Under the pieces are notes generated by a model that was not told the origin of the DNA, made no database searches, and saw nothing but the letters and a program-made list of their open reading frames with translations. Below are positions 37,129-45,386 of a stretch of DNA of 64,000 bases, in pieces. Origin of the DNA: Candidatus Puniceispirillum sp. GTDB taxonomy: Bacteria > Pseudomonadota > Alphaproteobacteria > Caedimonadales > UBA1908. Within the stretch, counting starts at the first letter, position 1. Each line of letters opens with the position of its first letter. The DNA is taken from contig PNJU01000003.1 of NCBI GenBank assembly GCA_013822015.1, positions 99,454 through 163,453 of the forward strand, in the 5' to 3' direction. The translations under genes were made by a program, and so were the position numbers.

Positions 37129-38441
37129 GGTGAGATGTCCCCGGTGGGGCAGATCTTTTGTCTCTCGGGGTGGGTTTCCTTAATCACAAAGGTCAGGAGA
37201 AACGCGCCGCCAAGGCCCAAAACAACCGGTGTGAAGGCCCAGCGAAAGGCTTCCACAGAAAACATGGCACCGTCGACACCCGGTACCCCGTCCCAAAACA
37301 GATCGAGAAGCTTACCCACAAGAGGTTGAAAGAGGACACCGCTGGTCATAATCACCATGTTGGTAAATCCCACAGCCACACCACTCGCCCAAAGGGGTAG
37401 GCTTTCCGTCACGGCCGTAAAGCACAGCAACTGCCCCCCAAAGGAAAAACCTGCAACGATCAAAAGAGCTCCCATGAGAGGCGCTGGAACAGGCACAAGA
37501 ATGATAATGCCGTAGCAAATCACCGAGACAAAAGCACCCAGACGCATGAGGGGGAGTCTACGTTTTATGCGGTCCGACATGGCTGAAAAAGCCATTCCTC
37601 CCACGGCAATACCCCAGGGAAGTGCGCTTAAGTAAGCGCCTGTTTGTACGCTGTCCATATGATAAAGGCGCGTGAGGAACGGCACGCCCCACAGATCTGT
37701 GAAGACCGCCACCGGCACATACATCAAACAGCCAAAGAAGGCCAAGTACCACACCTGCGGTGTCTTCGCCACGCGCTTGAGCCCTTCAAGAAGAGGTTTC
37801 TCATGCCCCTCCTCTTCCACTTTACTCACGTGTGTGCCAGCCTCCTCAGGACCGTTTTCCCTAGGCTTCATGACAAACCACGCAAACAGCGCAAGGGCCG
37901 CCCCAATCCAAGATAGAAGGACCATGGACTCACGCCAGCCAATGCTTTTGAAGTACATGGGAAGCACCGTCACACCCAAGGTCGCACCAACGGTGCCAAT
38001 GGTCATGGTAAAGCCCACCATGCGCGCCACAAGCTGTCTTGGAAACCAAAGGGTGATGAGCTTAATACTGCCGATAAAAGCGCACGCACTTCCCATGCCC
38101 ATCAAAAGACGCGCCACACATGCTGCTGGCACGCTTTGCGCACTTGCAAACACCGCGCATCCAGCTGCACATAAAAGAATTGAGACACTCACAAGCTTGC
38201 GTGTGCCAAGCCTATCAAGGGCGAGCCCTACTGGCACCTGCAAACACGCGTAGGCATTATAGTACCACGCAGCCAAAATACCCAGCGCGCACCCTTGCAC
38301 GCTAAAATCGCGGGCAAGTTCATCGGTCAAACCACCGGGGCTGACCCTGAGCACATACTGATATCCATAAAAGAGGGCTGCACATGCCCATACGGCGAGG
38401 GCACGCATTGTCCATGAAGGCGTCTTTGAAGGGGCGTTCAC
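37116..38441 (-). CDS. MFS transporter
   Basis: A 441-residue major facilitator with 12 hydrophobic segments and a central loop of about 45 charged residues (KPRENGPEEAGTHVSKVEEE). The first half has YGYQYVLRVSPGGLTDELAR, the loop 2-3 motif LALDRLGTRKLVSVSI, and VARLLMGMGSACAFIGSIKL. The style is that of organic-anion/hexuronate or amino-acid MFS proteins common in intracellular bacteria; substrate cannot be read. GTG 38441 is used; ATG 38408 is an alternative start. Convergent with ldcA (13-bp overlap). Confidence 0.85.
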   Translation of the reverse strand: MNAPSKTPSWTMRALAVWACAALFYGYQYVLRVSPGGLTDELARDFSVQGCALGILAAWYYNAYACLQVPVGLALDRLGTRKLVSVSILLCAAGCAVFASAQSVPAACVARLLMGMGSACAFIGSIKLITLWFPRQLVARMVGFTMTIGTVGATLGVTVLPMYFKSIGWRESMVLLSWIGAALALFAWFVMKPRENGPEEAGTHVSKVEEEGHEKPLLEGLKRVAKTPQVWYLAFFGCLMYVPVAVFTDLWGVPFLTRLYHMDSVQTGAYLSALPWGIAVGGMAFSAMSDRIKRRLPLMRLGAFVSVICYGIIILVPVPAPLMGALLIVAGFSFGGQLLCFTAVTESLPLWASGVAVGFTNMVIMTSGVLFQPLVGKLLDLFWDGVPGVDGAMFSVEAFRWAFTPVVLGLGGAFLLTFVIKETHPERQKICPTGDISPQPA

Positions 38442-38577
38442 ACGTCTATCCTAATACTGTGGTCGGCAAGAATTTTGCCAAAGTGACCCATGATCCATGG
38501 AGCATCATCCTATAGGGAAGATGCCTTGCACGCAAACAGAAAAATAACTTTCTTCATATTCGCGCGCGCAAAGCATG

Positions 38578-39621
38578 TCATTTTGTCACAAAGCGCATGC
38601 GCCACCGGGGCGCCGGCATATAAGGCAAGCTCAGCGTCAGGAGAAACACAAAAAAGCCAAGGGGAGTTGAGAAAAGCGCACCCATGGATTTGAAAGATAC
38701 GGACAAAACTGCGCGCGCCTGGATGATAGGTCCTGGGACATCAAATTGGGCTGTGGTAAAAGGAACCCACCTATGGGTGCTACGCAGGAGATCGCCGGCA
38801 ACACCTTCCCCCGCACAGACCCAGGTGCTTTTCGCACCAACATATATCATGCCTTGTCCCGCGTTTGACGCAACCTGGCCAAAGGGCACAGCGTCTCCAA
38901 TGCGCGCCCCCTGCCCCTCAAGGGCCAAAGACCATGTGATGGGGTGCATAACCAGATCATCAGAAATACTGGGCATTATGATTGGTGCTTGCCCCAGTTG
39001 GATCTCAAAAATTGGTGTGAAGGCAGCAACAGGCGCCTGTAAGGCTTCTAAGAGCTTGTGGCTAAAGGTCGTTGCTGGCGTGGCGGACCTCAAAGCGGGC
39101 TCTGCCGCGTCGCAGGCAACCGAGCTGGGCCCCTCAAAAGGCCCACCTGCGCCCTGTGAAGAGTCAATCAGTTGCGGCGCGTCGGGCGGCGTCGCGTCAA
39201 AGGGTGTGGGGAGATCTTGATGGTCGTCTTCGTGAAGCTCTTCCATGTCAGCCCCCCCACGCTCCATCAGCGCAGGGCGCATGGATGCAAGGCGCGTCAT
39301 GGGCGTACTTGGTGTGACCATATCCCCCACAGCAAAGAGAAAATCCCCCACATAGCCTGTCACTGGCGCCGACATCGTGATGTACATTTTCATGGCCTCG
39401 ATTGTCACAAGGGGTTGTCCCCGCTCCACGAACGCACCAGGTGCAACGTGTATTTCTTGCACACGGCTTGGCAAAGGTGGATGGAGCACGAAATCAGCTT
39501 CCATCTCTGTAGCCAAAAGAGCTGACGTCAAAAGAGAGGATATAAGAAAAGTGTGACAAAAAGAATGAACCACAACAAAGGTCTCACGCAACTCACATGG
39601 AATACACCCTATCACACTCAC
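38578..39621 (-). CDS. Protein with biotinyl/lipoyl attachment domain and membrane segments
   Basis: A 347-residue protein of odd composition. Residues about 18-40 (VVVHSFCHTFLISSLLTSAL) look like a signal peptide or anchor; a GTG near residue 17 could be the true start. Residues about 42-110 are a biotinyl-domain: SRVQEIHVAPGAFVERGQPL followed by TIEAMKMYITMSAPVTGYV, with the classical EAMKM motif (Lys about 78) that biotin ligase modifies. Next comes an acidic Pro/Ala-rich linker (SSQGAGGPFEGPSS), then a globular region unlike any domain I know, and a C-terminal hydrophobic helix (PLGFFVFLLTLSLPYMP). No carboxylase gene is nearby. An HlyD-type adaptor would not carry EAMKM. Function unknown. 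Confidence 0.68.
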   Translation of the reverse strand: MSVIGCIPCELRETFVVVHSFCHTFLISSLLTSALLATEMEADFVLHPPLPSRVQEIHVAPGAFVERGQPLVTIEAMKMYITMSAPVTGYVGDFLFAVGDMVTPSTPMTRLASMRPALMERGGADMEELHEDDHQDLPTPFDATPPDAPQLIDSSQGAGGPFEGPSSVACDAAEPALRSATPATTFSHKLLEALQAPVAAFTPIFEIQLGQAPIIMPSISDDLVMHPITWSLALEGQGARIGDAVPFGQVASNAGQGMIYVGAKSTWVCAGEGVAGDLLRSTHRWVPFTTAQFDVPGPIIQARAVLSVSFKSMGALFSTPLGFFVFLLTLSLPYMPAPRWRMRFVTK

Positions 39622-39625
39622 AAAA

Positions 39626-39655
39626 AAAGGGCGACGCCAAAAATGACGCCGCCCT
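39626..39655 (-). terminator. Intrinsic terminator of the 39679 gene
   Basis: Read on the minus strand, GGGCGGCGTC and GGCGTCGCCC form a 10-bp stem (two G-U pairs in RNA) around a T-rich loop, followed by seven T. It lies about 25 bp after the stop of the 39679-40413 gene, just before the start of the biotinyl-domain gene, separating the two transcriptionally. Confidence 0.85.
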
Positions 39656-39678
39656 TGCCCACAAAGATAATAAGCGCG

Positions 39679-40413
39679 CTACTGAGAATCGGATGATGTG
39701 TCCACATATCCATGATGCGCGCCGTATTGCTTTAAAAGAAGGTCAACTGCCTTTCGCACGCCCATAGACTGAACCATTTCGGCACAGCTATTTAAAAGCT
39801 CAAGCCTTTTCATATGTTGCTCAAAAGCTGGCGCATGAGAAGTGTCAGGGGACATGTTGCGTAAAAGGAAATGTAGTACTATCTGCCTATATGGAAACGC
39901 GTCCTGCTCCTCAAGGAGCGTCATGGGCAGACGCACAACAGCCTGCAAAAGTGCCATTATGCCATCAAAATCATATGCCCCTATCACAAAAAGCGCTTGC
40001 GTGAGGGTCAAAGCGCTCATGCGATCTCCCCCAACCGCAGACTGATCCAAAATTCTTTCAAAAGACGCAACGGACGTATGTGTACCAATGCGCCCAAGGC
40101 GCGCGTCTTCATAGGCAGCTTCTTGAAGAAAACTTACAAAGGGGTTCTCCATCAACTCCCCCTTCATAACCAATGCGCGTGCGTCAGTTGTGAGTTGTGC
40201 AATGTCAATGGCACGCGCTTGCCCTCGCGCCGCAGCCTCAAGTGCATCGTTATACATACATAGATTTGCAAACAAAGGAACCGTGGGTGAAAAAATAAAG
40301 ATATCATCGGCCTCTTGTGTTGTTTGGCCCATATGCACAGTGGCAACAGAGTGATTTGTGCACAAAAGTATTGCGAGGATGAAAGTGTAGAGGATTTGAG
40401 ATGCAAATGTCAT
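39679..40413 (-). CDS. Secreted helical protein, paralogue A
   Basis: A 244-residue protein from ATG 40413 (AAAAGG about 8 bases upstream; a TTG at 40434 is weaker). MTFASQILYTFILAILLCTN with cleavage near SVA-TVH is the signal peptide. The core matches its neighbour at 40574-41374: FLQEAAYEDARLGRIGTHTS here against FQQEAAYQEVRLLGQAPHSC there, then GGDRMSALTLTQALFVIGAY and FDGIMALLQAVVRLPM. These helices look like a conserved unit of about 90 residues. No known family. Cotranscription with the upstream paralogue is unlikely because a terminator lies between them. Confidence 0.72.
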   Translation of the reverse strand: MTFASQILYTFILAILLCTNHSVATVHMGQTTQEADDIFIFSPTVPLFANLCMYNDALEAAARGQARAIDIAQLTTDARALVMKGELMENPFVSFLQEAAYEDARLGRIGTHTSVASFERILDQSAVGGDRMSALTLTQALFVIGAYDFDGIMALLQAVVRLPMTLLEEQDAFPYRQIVLHFLLRNMSPDTSHAPAFEQHMKRLELLNSCAEMVQSMGVRKAVDLLLKQYGAHHGYVDTSSDSQ

Positions 40414-40513
40414 TTTGAGACCTTTTCTTAGCAAAGGCTCAATTATTTAGATTTTTTTGTCAAAATTGTCAATGTTTGTATTATGTCTAATTTCAATAAC
40501 TTAATATTTTTAC

Positions 40514-40560
40514 GCACATAAAAAAAGCGGCATCAATAAAGAGCCGCTTTTTTTATGTGC
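40514..40560. terminator. Bidirectional terminator with 18-bp perfect arms
   Basis: GCACATAAAAAAAGCGGC (40514-40531) and GCCGCTTTTTTTATGTGC (40543-40560) are exact inverted repeats of 18 bp around an 11-base loop. The GC-rich stem plus T7 is a strong terminator for the 40574-41374 gene on the minus strand. The 40414-40513 sequence next to it is AT-rich and probably holds the promoter of the 39679 gene. Confidence 0.88.
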
Positions 40561-40573
40561 CGATATAATCAAC

Positions 40574-41374
40574 TTAGAGTGTCTGTGGCTCTGCTTCCTT
40601 CTCACCCAATGTCGTATCTGTGACAGATGAGGAAACTGGTGCACTGGATTGGCTGGGCAAGGCACGTTGTTGCTGAAACTGCCTAAACAAGCTCAACCCT
40701 GTGTCCACGCCAAGGTCTATTTGCATTTTGCTTGAGATACCGCGCAGTATTTCAGCGCGTAACAAGTACTGCTTGTAAATATCTAGAGAAACTGAAGCAG
40801 AGGGAAGATTTTTCAAAAATCCTTGTATGACAAAAGGACGAAAGGGCATTGGCTCGTCTCCAATCATCAAGGGAATACCTATGACACTTTGCAAGAGGAC
40901 CAGCATCCCCTTGAAGTCAATGGCTTCGGGTATTGCCAGCGCCAGTGCATAGGTAATTGCTGTATCACGGTCGGCTCCCAAGTTTGTCTGTGACACGATT
41001 GCCTCCAAAGTTGAAACACAACTGTGGGGCGCTTGTCCAAGTAAACGCACTTCTTGATAAGCGGCCTCTTGCTGGAACACAGCGAATGCCCCTGGAAGAA
41101 CAGTGCCCTGCCCTACTTTCTGACGCGCATAGTGGACAAGCGGTCCAAAGGGAAACTTTCTTTCTTTCTCTGCTTCTGCAGAGTCTAACGCCGCAAGATA
41201 AATAGGATCCTCAAGGCTATGAATCTGAACAGTTGGCGTACTTGAACTGGAAGAGCATGACGCGTGATGCGTGTCAACGATTTCTTTTTCTTCGCCGTCA
41301 CTTGCCAGAAGCTGACCCGCGCACATAAGAGCAGCAAAGCTCAGACCATAAATATTTTTCAGAGAAGTTTTCAT
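40574..41374 (-). CDS. Secreted helical protein, paralogue B
   Basis: A 266-residue exported protein; AAGGA lies 8 bases before ATG 41374. Signal peptide MKTSLKNIYGLSFAALMCAG with cleavage near LLA-SDG. A Ser-run (HASCSSSSSTPT) precedes the core, which aligns with the 39679-40413 protein (FQQEAAYQEV, LGADRDTAITYALALAIPEA, FKGMLVLLQSVIGIPL). C-terminus is Gln/Ser-rich. The pair arose by duplication and has diverged to perhaps a third identity across the core. Function unknown; a secreted, helical, possibly host-directed family is the best description. Confidence 0.73.
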   Translation of the reverse strand: MKTSLKNIYGLSFAALMCAGQLLASDGEEKEIVDTHHASCSSSSSTPTVQIHSLEDPIYLAALDSAEAEKERKFPFGPLVHYARQKVGQGTVLPGAFAVFQQEAAYQEVRLLGQAPHSCVSTLEAIVSQTNLGADRDTAITYALALAIPEAIDFKGMLVLLQSVIGIPLMIGDEPMPFRPFVIQGFLKNLPSASVSLDIYKQYLLRAEILRGISSKMQIDLGVDTGLSLFRQFQQQRALPSQSSAPVSSSVTDTTLGEKEAEPQTL

Positions 41375-41438
41375 GATAATTTCCTTTCTCAAATGAGGAT
41401 TAATTGTTTACCAGTGCACGCGCGTGTTTTCAATATAT

Positions 41439-42494
41439 TTATTGCAAATAGCTCTTCCAGATACTCAAGCCCGCCTTAAGGGGGAATCCCGTGCTTTGGT
41501 TTGCCAGGATAGCGGCACCCATGCGTCCGTCCCGGGTCATACCAACAAAGGCTGTGGCGCCGTTAATGGAGCCTGAGTGAAAAATAAGATCAGCGTCAGG
41601 CCTCGCCTTCAAGCGAAGCCTGCGCCAACCCAGGGCGTATGATGAGATAATATCTTGATCTTTAAAGGGGATCCTGTGCCAGTGAAACACGTCCCCTGCC
41701 CTTGCGCGCGGGGAAAAGAGAGTGTCAAGCGTGGCGCGCGATACAAGATCTGGGTTCTTTCCCATGGCAATGTGGAGGAACTGGGTCATGGTATCAAGGG
41801 ACGCGAAGACACCTCCGGACGCCGCCACATTTTCCTGATACAAAGAAGGAAAGGGTAGAGGCTTTTTTTCCCTAGAGTGGGGAAGCGCAATGTTTGTGCT
41901 GGAGAGCGGCAGTGTCTCAAAGCCAACGCCCAGAACACCCAGGAGCGCCTTCAGGGTATAGCCCTTTGAGGCCGCGTATTCCTCGCTCAGGCTATAAACA
42001 AGATTGCTGTAAAAGTAGGGCTGCTCGCCATTCCTGAGGATACGCTTACTCTTTTTGAGAAAACCTAAAAGGGCCACTCGGGAGAGTCCCTTTTCAATTT
42101 CCGTATCACCGCGTATGGGATACCCCGATGTATGGGACAGAACTTGGATCAAGGGGATCTTGATGCCTTGATAAGTCACTGTATCCTCAAAAGATGCTTT
42201 CTTCTGTTGAACCTGCACAGCCAAGGCCGTGGCCACAATGGGCTTTGAGACAGACGCAAGACCAAAAAGGGTGCGCGCGTCAAAAGGTGTGCCGTCCTTT
42301 TGGCGCCCAAAGACTTTCTTGTAAACAACGTTATTGTCTTTGATGATGACAATGGCCGCACCGGTTAGGTCCTGGGCCTCTGCTTCAATCTCCTGGATAA
42401 GGCGCGCAAAATCTTCGTCACTTTGTGCCTTGCAGGAAACCGCCAAAAGCACTCCCAACACAAGCACGAAGAGCCTTGATACAAGCTTTTTCAT
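41439..42494 (-). CDS. Beta-lactamase/DD-peptidase-fold lipoprotein
   Basis: A 351-residue serine hydrolase of the class C beta-lactamase/penicillin-binding fold. MKKLVSRLFVLVLGVLLAVS-C is a lipoprotein signal with lipobox LAVSC (Cys about 21). Active-site motifs: SxxK in GLASVSKPIVATAL, YxN in FYSNLVYSLSEEY, and HxG in LIFHSGSINGATAF. Family members include DD-peptidases, esterases and PBP4-like proteins; true beta-lactamase action is unlikely to be inferable. ATG 42494 is chosen over GTG 42503. Stop of the upstream GT-B-like gene lies 12 bp before, so both belong to one unit. Confidence 0.86.
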   Translation of the reverse strand: MKKLVSRLFVLVLGVLLAVSCKAQSDEDFARLIQEIEAEAQDLTGAAIVIIKDNNVVYKKVFGRQKDGTPFDARTLFGLASVSKPIVATALAVQVQQKKASFEDTVTYQGIKIPLIQVLSHTSGYPIRGDTEIEKGLSRVALLGFLKKSKRILRNGEQPYFYSNLVYSLSEEYAASKGYTLKALLGVLGVGFETLPLSSTNIALPHSREKKPLPFPSLYQENVAASGGVFASLDTMTQFLHIAMGKNPDLVSRATLDTLFSPRARAGDVFHWHRIPFKDQDIISSYALGWRRLRLKARPDADLIFHSGSINGATAFVGMTRDGRMGAAILANQSTGFPLKAGLSIWKSYLQ

Positions 42495-42505
42495 TGCCCG
42501 CACAC

Positions 42506-43693
42506 CTAAGACCCAAGACCGTCTTCAATCAGACGCACAATTTCTGCGCTTGCCTTTTCCTTTGGTAAACCTAGTGGCGCTAAGGACACAGGAGGCTGAT
42601 CCTCCTGAAGAAGCGCTTCCAAGCGCTCCCGCAAATCCTGCTTGGTGCCTACAATGTGCGCGAGCCCCTTTTCAAGCACAAGATTCGTGTAGTCCTTGGG
42701 GTCTGCTACGTACAGCATGGGAAGCCCTTGGGAAATCGCTTGGGGCCCCAAGGAAGACTTGTGGCACATGAAAACAGAGGCCAGGGTTGCAAGCTTGTTG
42801 GTGGCCACGCCTCCTTTATCTTCCGATTCAATCACGCGGATATGGGGTGAGGCAGCTTCTTGCACCAAACGCCTTTCAAGGACGCCGCCCCCTTTGGGGT
42901 GGTAGGTGATGAGGACCTCTAAATTTTGCGCGTCCACCATGTCTTTCATGGTATCCACAAAAAGGGTGAAAAACGGTGCGTAAGTCGTGTCATACCCGCC
43001 TGCAAACACGATCACGCGCCGATCTGGCGCAATGCCCAGCTGCGCGCGCAAGGCGCGCCTGTCCGTTGTCGCAAAAAGCGTGTCCCACTCCTCCAATACA
43101 GGCTGCCCGACGGTGAGTCTTTCTTTGCCTTTTGTGCGCGGGTCATTGTCAAAACTTGCCCCAGTCGCATCACTGGGCACGAGATACGTGAAGGGCGCCT
43201 CATCATGGGTGGTTTGATCCAAAAAAGCTTGGATATATTCTTTTCCATTCCCAGCGGCGTCAACAATGGGATCAAAGTTGTCATAGAAGGCAAAGGCCTT
43301 ATGCGAGGCTGATCCTAAAAGCTGAGCCTGGAGGGCGCTGGCCATGCCGGTGACCACAACCTTGGGCCCGAGCGCATTCACCTGGTCAAGATCTGCCTGG
43401 GATAAAAGACGCTCCCGCGGCCAGGCACTGACCTCCCCTGCCCCCACATCAGTCAAAACAAGGCGAGGATCATCCATCATTTTTGCGCGCGCCTGCCCAA
43501 AGGCTAGGAAGCAAGGTGCGGGTCTTTCTGGACGAAATGCCCCCGCCACGGCCTTCAGGGCATTCAGGTCCGCCATGTCGTAAGTCACAAAAAGCACGTC
43601 GCACTTTTGGGGCGTGTGCGCAGACGACCACAAGGCACTTGCACTGAGAAGACACGCAAGAATCAAAGCGCCACTTGGCTTGAAGATCCTCAT
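42506..43693 (-). CDS. Exported GT-B-like protein (UDP-GlcNAc 2-epimerase/glycosyltransferase fold)
   Basis: A 395-residue protein with a signal peptide (MRIFKPSGALILACLLSASA, cleavage near SSA-HTP). The remainder looks like two Rossmann domains: CDVLFVTYDMADLNALKAVA at the start, VVVTGMASALQAQLLG and YLVPSDATG in the middle, then VIVFAGGYDTTYAPFFTLFV, LEVLITYHPKGGG and a C-terminal CHKSSLGPQAISQGLPMLYV, the spot where GT-B enzymes bind nucleotide sugars. Such enzymes are normally cytoplasmic. The upstream grpE gene ends 15 bp before, and the lipoprotein gene follows 12 bp later. The fold is inferred from pattern only. Confidence 0.66.
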   Translation of the reverse strand: MRIFKPSGALILACLLSASALWSSAHTPQKCDVLFVTYDMADLNALKAVAGAFRPERPAPCFLAFGQARAKMMDDPRLVLTDVGAGEVSAWPRERLLSQADLDQVNALGPKVVVTGMASALQAQLLGSASHKAFAFYDNFDPIVDAAGNGKEYIQAFLDQTTHDEAPFTYLVPSDATGASFDNDPRTKGKERLTVGQPVLEEWDTLFATTDRRALRAQLGIAPDRRVIVFAGGYDTTYAPFFTLFVDTMKDMVDAQNLEVLITYHPKGGGVLERRLVQEAASPHIRVIESEDKGGVATNKLATLASVFMCHKSSLGPQAISQGLPMLYVADPKDYTNLVLEKGLAHIVGTKQDLRERLEALLQEDQPPVSLAPLGLPKEKASAEIVRLIEDGLGS

Positions 43694-43707
43694 TCTTTAT
43701 CCTCCCT

Positions 43708-44262
43708 TTACGCGTCTAGAGCTTTGGCAACCCCCACCATGGCGGGGCGCAGGAGCCTATCGTGGATCACGTAACCGGGTTGCAAGACTTGCACAACGGT
43801 GCCGGGCGCGTGATCGTTTGTGGGCACCTCGAACATGGCCTGGTGGAGATTATGATCAAAGGCCTGACCTTGGGGATCGATCTTTTGGATCTTATAACGC
43901 TCAAAGGTTGCAATAAGGGCCTGTCTTGTCAGCTTCACACCTTCCAAAAAAGTCTGGGCGGAAGCGCTCAGGGTCTCTTGATCTCCCTCATAACTCTCCA
44001 CGGCGCGCGAAAGGTTATCGGCGACCTCCAAAAGATCACGGGCGAATTTTGTCACGGCGTATTTATTCGCCTCTTCCCGCTCGCGCTCAGCGCGCTTGCG
44101 CACATTCTCGGTTTCCGCCATCTGCCGCAACAGCTGATCCTTCAGGCCCGCAATGACCTCGTCGGGCGCGGGCGCACTTGGGGCTTCTTGGGGCGCCTCT
44201 TGGGTTTGCGCCGCGGTTGCCTCTCCCTCAGGTGTTTGATTCTCTTGTGTGCCCTCGAACAT
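43708..44262 (-). CDS. grpE: Heat-shock nucleotide exchange factor GrpE
   Basis: Cochaperone that releases ADP from DnaK. The 184-residue protein starts at ATG 44262, nine bases after AAGGAG; a GTG at 44283 overlaps the hrcA end and is less likely. After an acidic, Gln/Ala-rich N-terminus (about 35 residues) come the long coiled-coil helix (LKDQLLRQMAETENVRKRAE, EREREEANKYAVTKFARDLL) and the C-terminal beta domain (HQAMFEVPTNDHAPGTVVQV, GYVIHDRLLRPAMVGVA). It lies 17 bp after hrcA, the usual heat-shock pair; dnaK is not in the window. Confidence 0.95.
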   Translation of the reverse strand: MFEGTQENQTPEGEATAAQTQEAPQEAPSAPAPDEVIAGLKDQLLRQMAETENVRKRAEREREEANKYAVTKFARDLLEVADNLSRAVESYEGDQETLSASAQTFLEGVKLTRQALIATFERYKIQKIDPQGQAFDHNLHQAMFEVPTNDHAPGTVVQVLQPGYVIHDRLLRPAMVGVAKALDA

Positions 44263-44279
44263 ATTCTCTTTCTCCTTCT

Positions 44280-45314
44280 TCACAACGTTTCCATCAGTCG
44301 TGTCATCATTTTTGCGGTGTAGTCCACTATGGGGACAATGCGCGCGTAATTCAAGTGCCGGGGACCGATCACCCCGATGGCTCCCACAATGCGCGCGTCC
44401 CTGTTCCCATAGGGCGCCGCCACAAGGGCGCAGCCGGCTTGCTGAAAAAGCGCGCTGTCCGCCCCCATGTAAATCTGAACGCCCTCGGCTTCAAGGGAGG
44501 CGTCCAGAAGCTTCATCAAAGTCTTGCGCGACTCGAGTTCTTCGAACAGAAGGCGCATACGCTCAAGATCCTCCATGTGCTGGATGGTGCCAAGCAGATT
44601 TGCCTGACCTCTGAATATAAAGGTTTCGTGGTCTGCCGGCCCACTCCACTGCCCCAGACCCGCCTCAATAAGGCCCTGGGACAGGGTGTCCAGCTGATCT
44701 TTCTTGTGCTGGGTTTCTTCAAAGATCATACGTTTTGCCTCACGCAAGGAGAGCCCTCCAAAGCGTGTATTGAGGTAATTGCTGGCCTCGGTCAAACACG
44801 AGGCAGGCAGCCCCGCCGGCAGATTTAAAACCCGGTTCTCCACGTTTCCCGAGGAGAACACCAGGACCACAAGGGCCTGGGTCTGGCTGATGCGCACAAA
44901 CTCCACATGTTTGAGGGGAGCTTCTTCCTTGGGGGACACAACGAGCCCCACGCATCCTGTCAGGCCCGAGAGCACCTGGGTTGCTTCCTCCAAAAGGCGC
45001 GCGGCCATGGGCTCGTGACGCTGAAGTTCAAGTTGAGCGCGCTCTTCAAGGGACAGCTCCCCCACCTGCAAAAGCCCGTCCACAAACAGACGCAGCCCTT
45101 TTTCCGTGGGCAGGCGCCCGGCAGACGTATGGGGGGAGAAAAGAAGACCCAGATCTTCCAGATTCGCCATGATGGAGCGAATGGTGGCCGGGGACAGGCG
45201 CGCTTCTAAGCGCTGGGAAAGAAGGCGCGAGCCCACGGGCTCCCCCGAGGCGCAGTATGCGTCCACAAGGTGGCGAAACACTTCAATGGTGCGTGCGTTG
45301 AGATCTTTAAGCAT
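44280..45314 (-). CDS. hrcA: Heat-inducible transcription repressor HrcA
   Basis: Repressor that binds the CIRCE element. The 344-residue protein begins MLKDLNARTIEVFRHLVDAY with a winged helix (GEPVGSRLLSQRLEARLSPA, TIRSIMANLEDLGLLFSPHT, SAGRLPTEKGLRLFVD) and continues with the GAF-like and dimerisation parts. ATG 45314 is fixed by GAAGGAAATGGAACA just upstream; the frame extends to 45494 without similarity. I see no CIRCE dyad in the 72 bp between hrcA and the divergent rph. Order hrcA-grpE with rph divergent is the conserved alphaproteobacterial arrangement. Confidence 0.95.
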   Translation of the reverse strand: MLKDLNARTIEVFRHLVDAYCASGEPVGSRLLSQRLEARLSPATIRSIMANLEDLGLLFSPHTSAGRLPTEKGLRLFVDGLLQVGELSLEERAQLELQRHEPMAARLLEEATQVLSGLTGCVGLVVSPKEEAPLKHVEFVRISQTQALVVLVFSSGNVENRVLNLPAGLPASCLTEASNYLNTRFGGLSLREAKRMIFEETQHKKDQLDTLSQGLIEAGLGQWSGPADHETFIFRGQANLLGTIQHMEDLERMRLLFEELESRKTLMKLLDASLEAEGVQIYMGADSALFQQAGCALVAAPYGNRDARIVGAIGVIGPRHLNYARIVPIVDYTAKMMTRLMETL

Positions 45315-45386
45315 TGTTCCATTTCCTTCCGTCGAGAAATGTAGTAGTGGAAAGGGTAGCACGTCAATTGTCAGGAGACACAAAAA

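Noticed and set aside
38578-39621. HlyD/RND membrane-fusion protein
   Set aside because: The domain has the EAMKM biotinylation motif, no long coiled coil and no split lipoyl halves, so the adaptor interpretation is not supported.
41439-42494. Beta-lactam resistance gene
   Set aside because: The SxxK/YxN/HxG pattern is common to DD-peptidases and esterases; nothing in the sequence shows beta-lactamase activity.
45315-45386. CIRCE element in front of hrcA
   Set aside because: I looked for TTAGCACTC and its complement nine bases away and found only TAGCAC without a matching second arm.
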